DNA of 5,259 bases from Alloiococcus sp035301245 (GTDB taxonomy: Bacteria > Bacillota > Bacilli > Lactobacillales > Carnobacteriaceae_A): NCBI GenBank assembly GCA_035301245.1, contig DATGUS010000096.1:1-5259 (forward strand). Reading direction: 5' to 3'. The stretch's first letter is position 1; every line of letters begins with the position of its first letter. This document shows, piece after piece, positions 4,843 to 5,259 of this stretch. A program made the position numbers and the translations under genes. The notes under the pieces were generated by a model. It saw nothing but the letters and a program-made list of their open reading frames with translations, did not search any database and had not been told where the DNA came from.

Positions 4843-5259
4843 GTGGGACAGACAATCATATCTGCTATTGGTGTTTATATTTCCACCAGTATCGATTATT
4901 TAATTATTTTGATTATTTTATTTGCACAGCTATCACAGAATAAACAGAAATGGCATATTTATGCGGGGCAATATCTAGGTACAGGCTTACTTGTAGGGGC
5001 GAGTTTAGTTGCTGCTTATGTCGTCAATTTCGTGCCTGAAGCATGGATGGTTGGATTGCTTGGTTTAATCCCTATCTATTTAGGGATTCGCTTTGCAATT
5101 GTTGGAGAAAGCGAGGAGGAAGAAGAGGAAGAAATTATTGAAAGATTAGAACAAAGCAAGGCAAATCAACTGTTTTGGACAGTTACATTGCTGACAATTG
5201 CGTCTGGCGGAGATAATTTAGGTATCTATATACCTTATTTTGCTTCGTTAGATTGGTCA
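4843..5259 (+). CDS. cadD: CadD-family cadmium resistance transporter, N-terminal part
   Basis: 139 codons are open to the right edge without a stop; family members are roughly 205-210 residues, so about two thirds is present. The protein is a polytopic inner-membrane transporter of the CadD family (LysE superfamily), associated with export of or resistance to Cd(II) and in some bacteria other divalent metals. Recognisable features are the first helix with STSIDYLIILIILFAQ (residues 14-29), WHIYAGQYLGTGLL (37-50), GLLGLIPIYLGIRFAI (71-86), an acidic cytoplasmic stretch of seven consecutive Glu (91-97), NQLFWTVTLLTIASGGDNLG (108-127) and IYIPYFASLDW (128-138). The start is GTG with AGGAGG 6 nt upstream. 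No adjacent cadC/cadX regulator is visible; it may lie downstream. The leader ORF and hairpin immediately upstream suggest post-transcriptional control, or its control could depend on the neighbouring MntR. Confidence 0.9.
   Translation, partial: MGQTIISAIGVYISTSIDYLIILIILFAQLSQNKQKWHIYAGQYLGTGLLVGASLVAAYVVNFVPEAWMVGLLGLIPIYLGIRFAIVGESEEEEEEEIIERLEQSKANQLFWTVTLLTIASGGDNLGIYIPYFASLDWS

Overview
The window comes from a low-GC Gram-positive bacterium. AT-rich coding DNA, strong AGGAGG-type ribosome binding sites, frequent TTG and GTG starts, a lipoprotein-type binding protein and a CadD-type transporter all point to a Firmicute. Lactobacillales (Carnobacteriaceae or Enterococcaceae-like) or a relative is my best guess, but the sequence alone does not settle the genus.

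Left half, minus strand (2800 down to 1): a manganese-type ABC importer operon in the order binding lipoprotein (mntA), ATPase (mntB), permease (mntC), second permease (mntD, cut by the window edge). This is the order of Bacillus subtilis mntABCD. The genes are tightly packed: a 15-nt gap, a 4-nt gap and a 4-nt overlap. The binding protein carries a TroA-type His/His/His/Asp metal site and lacks a His-rich loop, so Mn(II) is the likely substrate, with Zn(II) not excluded.

Centre (about 2800-2937): a compact divergent control region. The importer promoter and the promoter of a DtxR-family regulator (mntR, plus strand) are back to back, with their -35 elements about 10 bp apart. A perfect 9-bp inverted repeat, TTTTAGTGT/ACACTAAAA, places one arm on the importer -10 and the other exactly between the two -35 elements. 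It is the obvious candidate operator for the regulator encoded next door.

Right half, plus strand: mntR (long form with an SH3-like C-terminal domain) is followed after 23 nt by an unusual two-TM membrane protein. That protein has an Arg/Gly-rich N-terminus of about 90 residues and an acidic, TPM-like globular domain. A roughly 200-nt gap follows. It contains a possible structured RNA leader and a well-initiated 24-codon Cys-rich ORF, and leads directly into the 5' part of a cadD-type cadmium/divalent-cation resistance transporter that runs off the right edge.

Together the genes form a divalent-metal homeostasis locus: regulated uptake (MntABCD), its sensor (MntR) and a probable efflux or resistance protein (CadD). 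The most novel material is the leader-ORF/hairpin arrangement upstream of cadD and the RGG-rich membrane protein between mntR and cadD.
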